64,000 nt of DNA from Blastocladiella emersonii ATCC 22665 (taxonomy: Eukaryota; Blastocladiomycota; Blastocladiomycetes; Blastocladiales; Blastocladiaceae): the NCBI GenBank assembly GCA_025594325.1, contig JANHCV010000014.1:372001-436000 (forward strand), written 5' to 3'. A model generated the notes under the pieces. That model made no database searches. It saw only the letters and a list, made by a program, of their open reading frames with translations, and was not told where the DNA came from. This document shows positions 18,252 through 27,155 of the stretch, piece after piece (within the stretch, counting starts at the first letter, position 1; the number at the start of each line of letters is the position of its first letter). The position numbers and the translations under genes are program-made.

Positions 18252-18890
18252 TTACGTGAGCTTCTCCCTCGCGGCGTCGACGAGCATGACGAGCGCGACG
18301 ATGAGGGCGCCGTCGACGCCGGGCGCGATATCGATGCGGTACGTGTCCTTGTCGAGGAAGTGGGACATGAGCGACTTTTCGCGGCGGATGTTGGCAATGA
18401 CGGGCCCGCTGCTGCTGCTGCCCACGTAGATGCGGACGGCGGTCGAGATCGACAGGGGCGAGAACTTGACGTAGAGGTGGTGCGGTGCGCCGGGCACGTT
18501 GACAGTCACGTCGAGCTTGCTGGACGTGATCCCGCGGCGGCCCTTGACGGTGACGACCGACTTGCCCTTGGCGTCCTCAATCTCGTAGTTGACGTGCAGC
18601 GTGATGAGCTTGTGCACGTCCGACGCCTTGCACAGCGTGGCCTTGGTGCGCGGGTCGACGATGCGCCGTGCGTTGTGCAGCGACATGGCCTTGCCGTGCA
18701 CCTCGAACACGACCTGGCCCGACGGGTCGGTCACCACGCAGTCCTCGCCCGACATGGACAGCTGCTCCTGCAGGACCAGCGTGACCGGGTAGGGCGCGCA
18801 GTGGCCTGGGCTGAACACGGTGAGCGGCGACGACGTGTAGTCGGACGTGAGCGCCGGCGCGGTGGCGGAGTCGAAGAGGGCGGATAGCAT
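18252..18890 (-). CDS. LURP-one-related protein 5
   Basis: A 212-residue LOR protein starts at ATG 18890 (MLSALFDSAT). It has SPLTVFSPGHCAPYPVTLVLQEQ, SMSGEDCVVTDPSGQVVFEVHGKAMSLHNARRIVDPRTKA, YEIEDAKGKSVVTVKG, LYVKFSPLSISTAVRIYVGS, and the closing DTYRIDIAPGVDGALIVALVMLVDAAREKLT. It is complete, single-exon, and closest to copy 1 in motif wording. The reading frame stays open upstream through an intergenic stretch into a truncated F-box-like copy (19164-19433), so a chimeric 547-codon frame exists on paper. The internal start is preferred because it matches the other LOR starts. Confidence 0.7.
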   Translation of the reverse strand: MLSALFDSATAPALTSDYTSSPLTVFSPGHCAPYPVTLVLQEQLSMSGEDCVVTDPSGQVVFEVHGKAMSLHNARRIVDPRTKATLCKASDVHKLITLHVNYEIEDAKGKSVVTVKGRRGITSSKLDVTVNVPGAPHHLYVKFSPLSISTAVRIYVGSSSSGPVIANIRREKSLMSHFLDKDTYRIDIAPGVDGALIVALVMLVDAAREKLT

Positions 18891-19163
18891 TGCAGTTTCG
18901 TGGGCGGTGTGCTTGCGGGGAGAGCGAGAGCGAGAGCGGGAGCAGCGGGCGGTGCGCAGTTTTGAGTGCGTGAGGGCTCGCTGGCAGGGAGCACGCCAAG
19001 ACGGGGACCGGTGGCGGCGCCCTTCCAGCGAAGGCGCCTCGCGTGGCTCGCCGTTTCGCCCCCTGCTTCCCGATCGGTCGGCCAGCGAGCTTCCAGAAGT
19101 GGGAGCCGGCTTCGCCATCCGCCCCAGTTTCGAAGCGCTCGAACGCGTGTAAAATGATGACGG

Positions 19164-19433
19164 AGCGTACTCGAGAAGCGCGCCAATGTCGCCGGGGAAC
19201 CCGCGGTCGGCCACGTAGCGCTCCTTCCACGCGACGGGCACGCGGTGCGCGAGGAGCGAGTTGAGCCAGTCGCGCTTCAAGGACTTGAGGGCCATGACCT
19301 CCGAAAAGGCGCGCGTCGTCGCGGGAACGAGAGAGCGCGGATTGGCAAAGTGCAAGACGGCGGCGAGCGGCTCGGCCGGCAGGTTGGCAAACTCGAAGTG
19401 CGCCGAGTCGGATGCATTCATTTTCTGCTCCAT
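19164..19433 (-). pseudogene. F-box-like family gene, truncated after LLEYA
   Basis: ATG 19433 begins MEQKMNASDSAHFEFANLP and the sequence matches the family up to DIGALLEYA, where similarity ends sharply at 19164. All other copies continue with KGEMVGPD or NGKVVGPD. The lost part is about two-thirds of the protein. The remaining frame runs on, without a stop, through unrelated sequence into the LOR gene at 18890. This copy is nearly identical to the retrotransposon-split copy and supplies its uninterrupted target site. The promoter block is kept, so transcription is possible. Confidence 0.8.
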
Positions 19434-19997
19434 GGTTGCAATTGTGCCTGTGGGCGTTACGAGAGGGAGAGGGAGAGGGAGAGCGGGAGCGCGATCCAGC
19501 TCGAGCGCGCGATGGAGCCAACGGCCGCGCGAACGGTGAGTCGCGAGCGGTGACGGTGCTGGCGGTGAGTCAGTCGATCGCTTTCCCCAGACGCGCATCA
19601 CACGTGCCCGGTCACCTGTTTTCGCGACGCGTCTCGCGGCCCTCGTAACGAGTCGGCTCCGAGTCGATGTACACACGCCGTCAGTTCCATCAGCCCGCTC
19701 ACATCTGCAGCTCTTACGTGATCTTCGGAAGAGCGAAGCAGTCAAGCACGCATTGGTCTCTGCTAAGCGTTCCGAAGCCCTCACCGCGACGAAGCCTAAC
19801 TTCAAAAAGACGATGGCTTCGTCGCGTGTCACAGAATAAGGCGTCCGAGATGAGAGCGCGACTTGAACTCGCGCATCGCGTGGACAACGCACCATGTCCC
19901 GCTTTCGAGTGCGTGGTCCGCGTGCTGCTTCTATGAGATGCTAGAATTCTCGATTCGCGCGTTCAAACTACTCGTGGATGAGAATCGAAATCGAAAG
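19434..19997. other. Spacer with F-box-family promoter block
   Basis: This is the 5' region of the truncated F-box-like copy and the 3' region of the intact copy. Apart from the block at 19599-19638, nothing is recognised. Confidence 0.5.
19599..19638 (-). promoter_or_regulatory. Conserved F-box-family upstream block (second copy)
   Basis: On the plus strand it reads CACACGTGCCCGGTCACCTG followed by TTTTCGCGACGCGTCTCGC, the reverse orientation of the block at 8838-8880. It lies about 165-205 bp upstream of ATG 19433. CACGTG and ACGCGT are both preserved. Confidence 0.5.
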
Positions 19998-20951
19998 TTA
20001 CCTATTTATATTGAACAAGAAACAAACTGCTGCGCTGTTACGCGAGACACGAAAAAAAGCGACCAGCAAGCCCGACGGGCTGCCCCAGTTGTCCTCGTTG
20101 ATCTCCATGTCGCTTAGGAGCATGCGAACGTATCCGCGGTGGACCAGACACGTGTAGTCCCAATCCTCGTCAAGATCGAAGCCTGGCTCCGGTTCGTAGA
20201 GGTCGTCGAGGGACGGTCGCTTCCAACGGAGCTCGCCGTGCATGCCGAGAAAGACGCCAAAGCGGACCTCCCACTGCAGCCACGGGTCGCACAGGCGGTC
20301 GTACCGGATGACCATGCGCACCAGCGCCGCCCACTGTTCGATCGCGAGCTTGACGTGGAAGATGCGTGGGAGCCGATCCCTGGCGAGCTGCAGGGCAGGC
20401 GACCCAAGCAAGTTGCCGATCAGTTGCATGAGACCAAGGAGCGGCTCGGCGCGGGCACGGATGCTGCGCGTGTGGTTTGTGCGCAGATCGTAGTCGATGC
20501 GGTTTGAGAGGGTGGCAGTGACTTGTGTGAGATCGTCGCCACTGCCATAAGCGGGTTGCGCGAGGTCCAAAAGGTAGTTGGCAAGAACAGGGAGGAGCGA
20601 GGCCATGATGCGCTCGTCATCGGGGTCACAGTACTGGAAGCCGGCGCGGCGGAGATCGTCCGGTCCGACCACTTTGCCGTTTGCGTACTCGAGAAGAGCG
20701 CCGACGTCGCCAGGGAACCCGCGCGCAGAGACGTAGCAGGTCTTCCACGCGGAGGGCACGCGACTCGCGAGGATCGAGTCAAGCCAGTCGTGCTTCATGA
20801 ACTTGGGAGCCAGTGCCACCGAGAAGGTGCGCGACGACGCAGGGACAAGCGAGCGCGGCTCGGCAAAGTGCAAGACGGCAGCGATCAGCTCGGCGGGCAG
20901 GTCCGCGAACTTGAAGTGCGCCGGGTCCGATGCATTAGCCTTCTGTTTCAT
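19998..20951 (-). CDS. F-box-like family protein, intact copy
   Basis: This is a 317-residue single-exon protein from ATG 20951 and the only undamaged member of the family in the window. The N-terminus has FADLPAELIAAVLHFAEPRS, an F-box-like helix pair. The body carries KHDWLDSILASRVPSAWKTCY, GALLEYANGKVVGPDDL, LANYLLDLAQPAYGSGDDL, ARAEPLLGLMQLIGNLLGSPALQLARDRLPRIFHV, EVRFGVFLGMHGELRWKRPSLDDL and HRGYVRMLLSDMEINEDN. The alternation of conserved helices suggests degenerate ankyrin- or TPR-like repeats. It may act as a ubiquitin-ligase substrate adaptor, but that rests on the N-terminal motif alone. The family appears lineage-specific. Confidence 0.7.
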   Translation of the reverse strand: MKQKANASDPAHFKFADLPAELIAAVLHFAEPRSLVPASSRTFSVALAPKFMKHDWLDSILASRVPSAWKTCYVSARGFPGDVGALLEYANGKVVGPDDLRRAGFQYCDPDDERIMASLLPVLANYLLDLAQPAYGSGDDLTQVTATLSNRIDYDLRTNHTRSIRARAEPLLGLMQLIGNLLGSPALQLARDRLPRIFHVKLAIEQWAALVRMVIRYDRLCDPWLQWEVRFGVFLGMHGELRWKRPSLDDLYEPEPGFDLDEDWDYTCLVHRGYVRMLLSDMEINEDNWGSPSGLLVAFFRVSRNSAAVCFLFNINR

Positions 20952-21050
20952 GGTTTGCTTTGATGGCGTTGCAAGGCAGGTTGAGAGGGAGAGCGGGAGC
21001 GCGATCAGCGCCAGGGCGAGGGAGCGGCGGCGGCGGCGCTGAACAGTGAG

Positions 21051-21090
21051 ACACGTGTCCGATCACCTGTTTTCGAGGCGCGTCTCGCAA
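21051..21090 (-). promoter_or_regulatory. Conserved F-box-family upstream block (third copy)
   Basis: On the plus strand it reads ACACGTGTCCGATCACCTGT then TTTCGAGGCGCGTCTCGC, about 100-140 bp upstream of ATG 20951. The E-box and the CACCTGTTTTCG linker are kept; the MCB core is GGCGCGT here instead of ACGCGT. Confidence 0.5.
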
Positions 21091-22740
21091 CCCTTTTGTT
21101 GCAGCTTGTCTCGCACCAACAGCGCCAGCGATACCGTCAAGTAGACTCCTCCAACTAGCGCTGATGATGATGGTCAAGACACGACCGCGATTCGCTTACC
21201 TAGCGCGCCAGCCAGCTCATGACGCGAAAACTCTATTACGTGTTCCCAAGACCGTCACAGCCGAGCAGGACATCGACTTTACAACCACATCCATGTCCGA
21301 CTTTGAGAGCGCGGCCCGTGACCTCGCGCACGTACCAAGTGGCCCTCGCTCGCCGCGCGCCCTTGAGCCGTCCGCGTCAGCGCGAAAGTCCGGCTCGCAG
21401 TGCAGCAGCCGCGAGAAACGCGAGTCTCGCGGCGTCCCGGTTGGCGGGATGAGGGGATTCGGGGAACGCGATACCACCCCTTGCTGCACTGCAGGCGGAA
21501 GCAAGTGGAGACGGGCGAGCGAGAACCGGTAGGTGCGCGAGATCGCGGGCCAGGATCACGAACCGGGCGATGGCAGAGAGCTTGAGTGAGCCCAGTGCAT
21601 GGGTGAGAAATGTGCTGTTCGAACACCAGCGAACAGGGGACGATAGGTGCTGTGATAGCAAATCTACTACAACGTGATCGCGTCAATCTCGTACTGGGTC
21701 GCGAGCGGATTTGCGTACAGCGAAGGGGGCCGCAAAGTAGCTGCCCGCTGAACCACGCGATTGTCGCGTAGGGGGTGTGGTGTTGCCGCGCGGGGATAAG
21801 CAAGCCGAACGTGACACGACTGTCTGCTCGTCGAGAGTTGGCGGCAACACTCAGCGCGAGCTGATCAGGTCGCGGACTAAACACGGTTGGGTCAGCACTG
21901 CGTATCCGCTGGCACACAGCGTCAGGCGTCGCACGGTCATGATTTCGAACAAGTCAGCAACTACTCGCACAGCCGATGCAGTAGTCTCGCGCGATCACGA
22001 CTCGACGGCACGGCAATAGACCCCCACAATCCCAGGAGCAACCCCAAAGATGGTTGCCCCACAAAGCTGACTGCTTTTTGGACAGACACCGCACCCGTGG
22101 GCGCGAGCGTGCACGTCCGTTCTACCGCGGTAGGAGAAGGTATGTGTTAACGACACTGAGTAGTGCTCAGCCACCAGGTCAGCGGGTCAATCTGCTTCGG
22201 CGCAGCCATGCCCAGGCTCGCGACCGACTGACGCTGCGGGAAAAATCTGCAAGGATGACTTACAACTGAGCAAGGAGATTCGCAAGCGTTCATTCCATTT
22301 GATGCAGCAACTAAGGATACATTTAGTCCATTGATGACGGTGGGGTGAAGAGCAAGATCCGTGCCCGAGCGAACAGCGCTTTCGCGAACGCGGGAAGCGA
22401 AGCGGTCAGGTGACGCTAACGTGATATCGCGACGCGTCTCTCATGTCTCGCGTCCCTGCTGTCGCGAGCAAAGTGTGCGTGCGACTCAAATTGCTCCGCG
22501 TGCCAATCAATCCGCGTGTTTGTCCATCGAACTGGCCAGAGAAATTGAGCCATGACGAACGACACAGATTTCAACGCATTAAACGGAAGTCCATGGTCGA
22601 CCAAAACACCAGCGAAAAGATTGCATTTGAACGCGTCTATATTCTTTGAGAAGAGCGGGCTGATCGAGCATCAGCCCAGAGCCAAAACTGCGACGGGGAG
22701 GGAGGAGGGAACGAACAAATGCGCGAGGGGGGGAATCAGG
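21091..22740. other. Gene-free spacer before the OPT gene
   Basis: No protein with recognisable motifs is found on either strand, and no repeat was recognised. Near 22,430 a GATATCGCGACGCGTCTC sequence recalls the end of the F-box-family upstream block, perhaps a relic of another copy. Confidence 0.4.
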
Positions 22741-25346
22741 TTACTCGATGTGGCACCAGTCACCGTAACCGCAGTGGGTCTGGTCCTCGCTGACACAGTT
22801 GAGGAACCAGGCGGGGAACGTGATGCCCTGGTCCTCGATGACGAGCGTGATGAACAGCGACGTGAGGGCCGAGCCGACGTCAAAGGCCGTGGCGAGCACG
22901 TAGTTGTACTTCTTCCACCACGACGAGCGGTAGCGGTACACGTAGAACTGGAAGAAGGCCGAGACCACGAAACCGGTGAGATGGTACGCCTGGTTGCCCG
23001 ACGGACCCTGCGGCTGGAGCAGGATGGGCGCGTAGATGAGCTGCCACGGGATCGGGCCGCCGACGAACAGGTAGCACAGGCGGAGCACGATGGGCAGCGA
23101 GATGCCGAGCGCGACACCCATGTAGATGACGGGCGCGTACGACGACTCGAAGAAGAAGCGCTTGGGACCGACGGCGCCCCAGATGAGCGAAGCCCTGGAG
23201 GACGAGCGAGGAATTGAGGCGTCAGTTTGGGATCACGTGTGTGGCGCGGCGCGTCGCGTCGCGTCGCATCTCGACCTCCCGAATCGGGCCCATGAGAGTG
23301 GGCAAGCACGGATGGGTCCGAAACCGAGCAAAACGCGAAAGGGGAAGAGAAAAAAAAAAGCGCGTACGAGTAGTAGGTGTTGAGCGTCTGCGACGTCCAC
23401 TGGTTACCGACGGCGGCCTTGGACCCGAACAGCGTGACCCACTCGCGGTGCGTGGGGTTGGCCATCCACCAGCGGTACGTGATGTAGCAGAAGAAGACGG
23501 ACTGGACCTGCGACCACAGCTGCGAGAGGAAGACGTGGCGCGGCGGGACCTTCATGTAGTGACCCAGCTTCAGATCGCCGAGGAGCGTGAGGCACTGGAG
23601 CGAAACGGTGACGCCGAGGCACTTGAAGGCCATCATGACGATGGGCTGGCCGGGCAGGATGAGCCCGATCAGGAACTGCGAGACCACGTTCATGTAGAGG
23701 GCGATGCCCGACGTGGCGAGCACGATGGCGATCGGAATGGTGCCGAGGCCCGACAGCGCGACGGCGAAGAAGGTGGCCCACCACGGCGTGTTGAGGCCCG
23801 AGAACTGGCCGACGATGGTCGTGAGGATGCCCGTGACGATGAAGAAGCCGTAGTACCACGTGTTGGGGACCTCGGGGTACTTGTCGATGAGCTGGCAGTG
23901 GATGTCGTTCTTGTCGGCCTTGCCGCCGGCGCGCCACTGGCGCGCAATGTCCTTGCCGTGCCACACGATGGTGTTGGTGACCGACGACGTGAGCGACGCG
24001 AAGTGGCCCATGTACGCGAACGCGAACAGCGACGTCATGTGGATCGGCTTGACCTTCTCGTACAGCGAGTCGACGACGCGCTTGGTCGAGTTGTCGATGA
24101 TCATGGCGCCCTTGAACGACTTGCCGTCCTTCTTGAACAGGCCCGTCGTGTTGAGGGGCAGCGTGGTCTTGGGCTGGTCGAACCAGTTGCCGGTCCAGGC
24201 GAGCGGCGTCACGATCCACAGGAAGATGATGGACGAGACGAGCTGGTTGACGGCGACCCAGAAGGGGACCGACATGGGGCCCGACCCAATAATCGTCCAG
24301 TCGAGCGAGAGCGACGCGATACCGGGGCCCCAGGTGGGCGAGCCGAGCTTCTGCATGATCGAGTCGGCGGGCGAGACCCAGCACAGGAGCGGGATGTAGC
24401 GGAGCATGGGCGCGACAAACGACGGGAAGAAGGTGTAGACGGCCATGGCGAGGGTGCCGACGCCGAACATCTTGAGCTGCGACCACTCGAGGCCCTTGCC
24501 GCCGGCCTCGGCCTTGACCTCGTCCTCGACGGCCGAGTGCAGGTCGCCCTGGTGGAACGCCATGAACATGGCGACCGACGGCAGGATCGACGGCCAGATC
24601 ATGGCCTTGGGCCGCACAATGAACGAGCGGCACAGACCCGCGATACCGAAACCGAGCGTGGCCGAGCAGAACAGGAACGCGATGCCCCAGAAGTGGCCAA
24701 TGTCGAGGTCGTAGAAGATCTCCTGCACGCCGAGGTTGTCGATGCCGTAGATGGACGAGGCGCCGGTCGTGGCGAAGATGTTGATCAGCACGTGCTCCTT
24801 GACCGAGAACGGGCCCGGGTTGGTGTCGACCTCGATGCCGAAGAAGTTGAACTTGACCGACGGGATCGTCTTGGCCATGAACACGCCCATCGGGTAGGCG
24901 AGGAGGATGGCCACGTAGCTGGACACGGAGAAGGCGACCGAGCGGAACAGGAAGAGCGTGTTAATGGCTACGTAATAGGGTGTGGGAGGGAGCGTGTGAG
25001 TGATCCTAGTCGTGGGGTGTGCGGGTGAGGGAGTCGCGGTCGTGGTCGGGCGGCGGCGCACACGCGTCGTGATCGCCACCATGATGCGATCGCGATCCCG
25101 CTGCCGTGAGCGCCGCCGCTGCACAGCGACCGAGTCGAGAAACCAAGCAAACGTACCGCCGAGGATGAAGCAGAAGAAGGTGCCGATGACCCAGACGCGC
25201 ATCGTGAACGACGGGAGCGAGGTGTCGTCGGTGGTGGGCACGACCTTGGAGATCATCTCCTCAAAGTCGGCGTCCATGACGAGACTCGACTCGCCGCCCT
25301 CGACCTCGGCAGCCTTCTCGGCGAGGTGCTTGTCGTCGCTGGTCAT
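22741..25346 (-). CDS. OPT-family oligopeptide transporter
   Basis: Three exons (25157-25346, 23368-24967, 22741-23194) with introns of 189 and 173 bp give 747 residues, normal for the family. The protein would import small peptides, or metal-peptide/siderophore complexes, with protons across the plasma membrane. Hallmarks are a short acidic N-terminus, many hydrophobic segments from FTMRVWVIGTFFCFILG onward, the OPT signature NPGPFSVKEHVLINIFA, YGIDNLGVQEIFY, HQGDLHSAVEDE, CWVSPADSIMQKLGS, DIHCQLIDKYPEVPNTWYYGFF, GLILPGQPIVMMAFKCLG, GDLKLGHYMKVPPR, and the C-terminal SSYAPVIYMGVALGISLP and VGGPIPWQLIYAP. The intron 1 join restores FILGAINTLFLFR and the intron 2 join restores TYYSASLIWGAVGPKRFFF. 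These two introns are longer than most in the window. Nothing appears broken. Confidence 0.93.
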
Positions 25347-26060
25347 GGTGTCGATGCGTGTAGGTCTAGGAGGTGCAGGTAGGCGGGCGAGAGGGCCGAT
25401 CGGGGGTGAAGCGGTCGGGGGAGCTCGTGCTGCGCTGCACTCTACAAGGAACCGAGTCCAAGGGACGCGGGGGTGTCCGTCCGTTTTATACTTTCCGCGT
25501 CGTTGCTTGAGCACTTGCGAATCCAGGCGAGCCTTGCCATTGCGAGCCTTCTCGTGCGCTTCTCGGCGCCGGGCGTCGCCACGCGGCCGCTGAAACGACA
25601 AGCGGAGCGCGATCCTCGATCCGCGGTCGATGTCAGCTGCCCCATATTGTCGGGGGGTACCTCGCACAAGGTCTCGCCGGGCGGGTGACCCACGCGGCGG
25701 CTTCGGGAACCACGCGACCGGAAGCCATGGAAGCCGGCGAAGCTTCCAGGCGGTGTGTGGCGGCGGCGGCGGCGGCGGCGGTGGCGCGAGATGACCGCCC
25801 CGCGGCTGAAACGCGGCTGCCGGTTCCCCGCCACCGGACGCGGCGGATTCCGACCCCTCGGCCAACCAACCAACCACTGAATTTTACGTGCGCGTGACTT
25901 GCATTTGCCCGGCCCGTCTAGACACCCTCGAGAATATGGCAGCCCGCGGTGCGCCACGGTTCTGGAAGCGCGACCGGCGCTGCCGTGGCGCATCGCGCGA
26001 TCCCTGCCGCGCTCGAAAACACAAACAAACTACGCCAGTTGGCGCCAGCGGCAACGCCAG

Positions 26061-26120
26061 TCTGCGCCAGCTGGCGCCAGCTGGCGTCGGCTGGCGTCGG
26101 CTGGCGTCGGCTGGCGTCGT
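26061..26120. repeat. Decamer tandem array (CTGGCGTCGG-type)
   Basis: Six adjacent 10-bp units read TCTGCGCCAG, CTGGCGCCAG, CTGGCGTCGG (three times) and CTGGCGTCGT. Less regular GGCGCCAG units precede them from about 26040. Confidence 0.9.
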
Positions 26121-26259
26121 GGCCGTGACCCACCGCCGCTCACGGGGCCAGCGAGCGACGGAGGCCGCGATCGGTGGTCGCCAGCGACTACGCGGCAACG
26201 CGTTGCGACCGTGATGATGGCCGCACTCGATATGGTCGTATCCACCTCGCCGCCGTCAC

Positions 26260-26683
26260 CGTGGTGACCACGATTCGCCACTGGCGCGACCGTGGCCGTG
26301 GTCCGACGCTGGCGACCAACTCGATCGCGGCCACCACGGCCACCGTGTCCGAATCAGGGCTTCCGCGGACGGGATCGCCGAGCGTGCTTTGCCGTCGCGG
26401 CCGGCTATCGACCGCTACGCGCGGTGCTGTTGGCGCGGCACGAGACCGACACGACCATCGCGACGTTCAGCGCCGCGTCGTTCGGGCGGCCTCGCCTCTC
26501 ACTCACTGGGCCGTATCAGCGCTCGTGCGACGAGGTCACCGTGCTCAATCTGCTCATAGCCATTCTTGCCGCCGTGACGGCGACGACTGCGATTCGTCAT
26601 TTGCGCGGCCACGGTCGTGGAGCGGCGCTGGCGACTGACTCGATCGCGGCCACCACGGCCACCGTAGCGCTGGTGTCCGAATC
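26260..26683 (+). repeat. Two degenerate direct repeats about 315 bp apart
   Basis: Both copies contain CTGGCGAC(C/T)(A/G)ACTCGATCGCGG followed by CCACCACGGCCACCGT and GTGTCCGAATCAG, first near 26310-26358 and again near 26628-26683. The sequence just before each is also similar (GCCGCCGTxACxGxGxxGAC...GATTCGxCA). This suggests an old segmental duplication. Confidence 0.6.
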
Positions 26684-27155
26684 AGTACTCCGACTTGAAA
26701 GATCACTTGAGTGCCTGCCGCCGCCGTGGTCGGTCATCGACAGCCTCGCACGGCGGCGACAGCGGCCGACTCGCATCCGCGGTGGCGACCAGCTTCTCGC
26801 TGTGCTGTTGGTGAAGCAGCGAGGGTCGCTTCGTGAACGAAGCCGTGTCGCATCGTGAACGAAGCCGTCGCGCTGCTCACGGTGGAACGCCCAGCTTTTC
26901 TCCCAGTGGGCCGCGCCGACGCTCAGACAACGTTCATTGATCGCTATCGCGGTTTCTCAAACGGCGGCGGTTTTCGCGAGCAGAACGCGAATCCCTGACC
27001 ATGGCCGACGCGACCCGAGAGCTCACGGCTCTTCGTGCACTCGCTGCACGGCCGCAGGCTGCACGGGCCCGAAAGTATCTCATCTCAAGGCTCGGATGAC
27101 ACGTTGGAGAGGAAATATTTTTGCATTTTCAATGATACTACAGGACAACGAACGA

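Larger units (their letters stand above)
25347..27155. other. Gene-free spacer between OPT and CPA1
   Basis: This is the promoter of the OPT gene plus the 3' side of CPA1. It holds a decamer array (26061-26120) and two degenerate direct repeats (26260-26683). The ORFs found here are repetitive Arg/Ala/Thr-rich frames that follow those repeats and show no motif. Confidence 0.5.

Noticed and set aside
19850-19940. Possible tRNA on the minus strand (GTTCAAGTC near a GC stem)
   Set aside because: The T-arm has a mismatch, no acceptor stem pairs with the expected 3' end, and no clear anticodon arm is formed.
23214-25028. 604-codon plus-strand frame opposite the OPT gene
   Set aside because: Arg/Asp/Glu-rich shadow of the transporter; it crosses the transporter's splice junctions and has no domain.
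26174-26858. ORFs of 150-190 codons in the OPT/CPA1 spacer
   Set aside because: Their sequence follows the degenerate DNA repeats and shows no protein motif.
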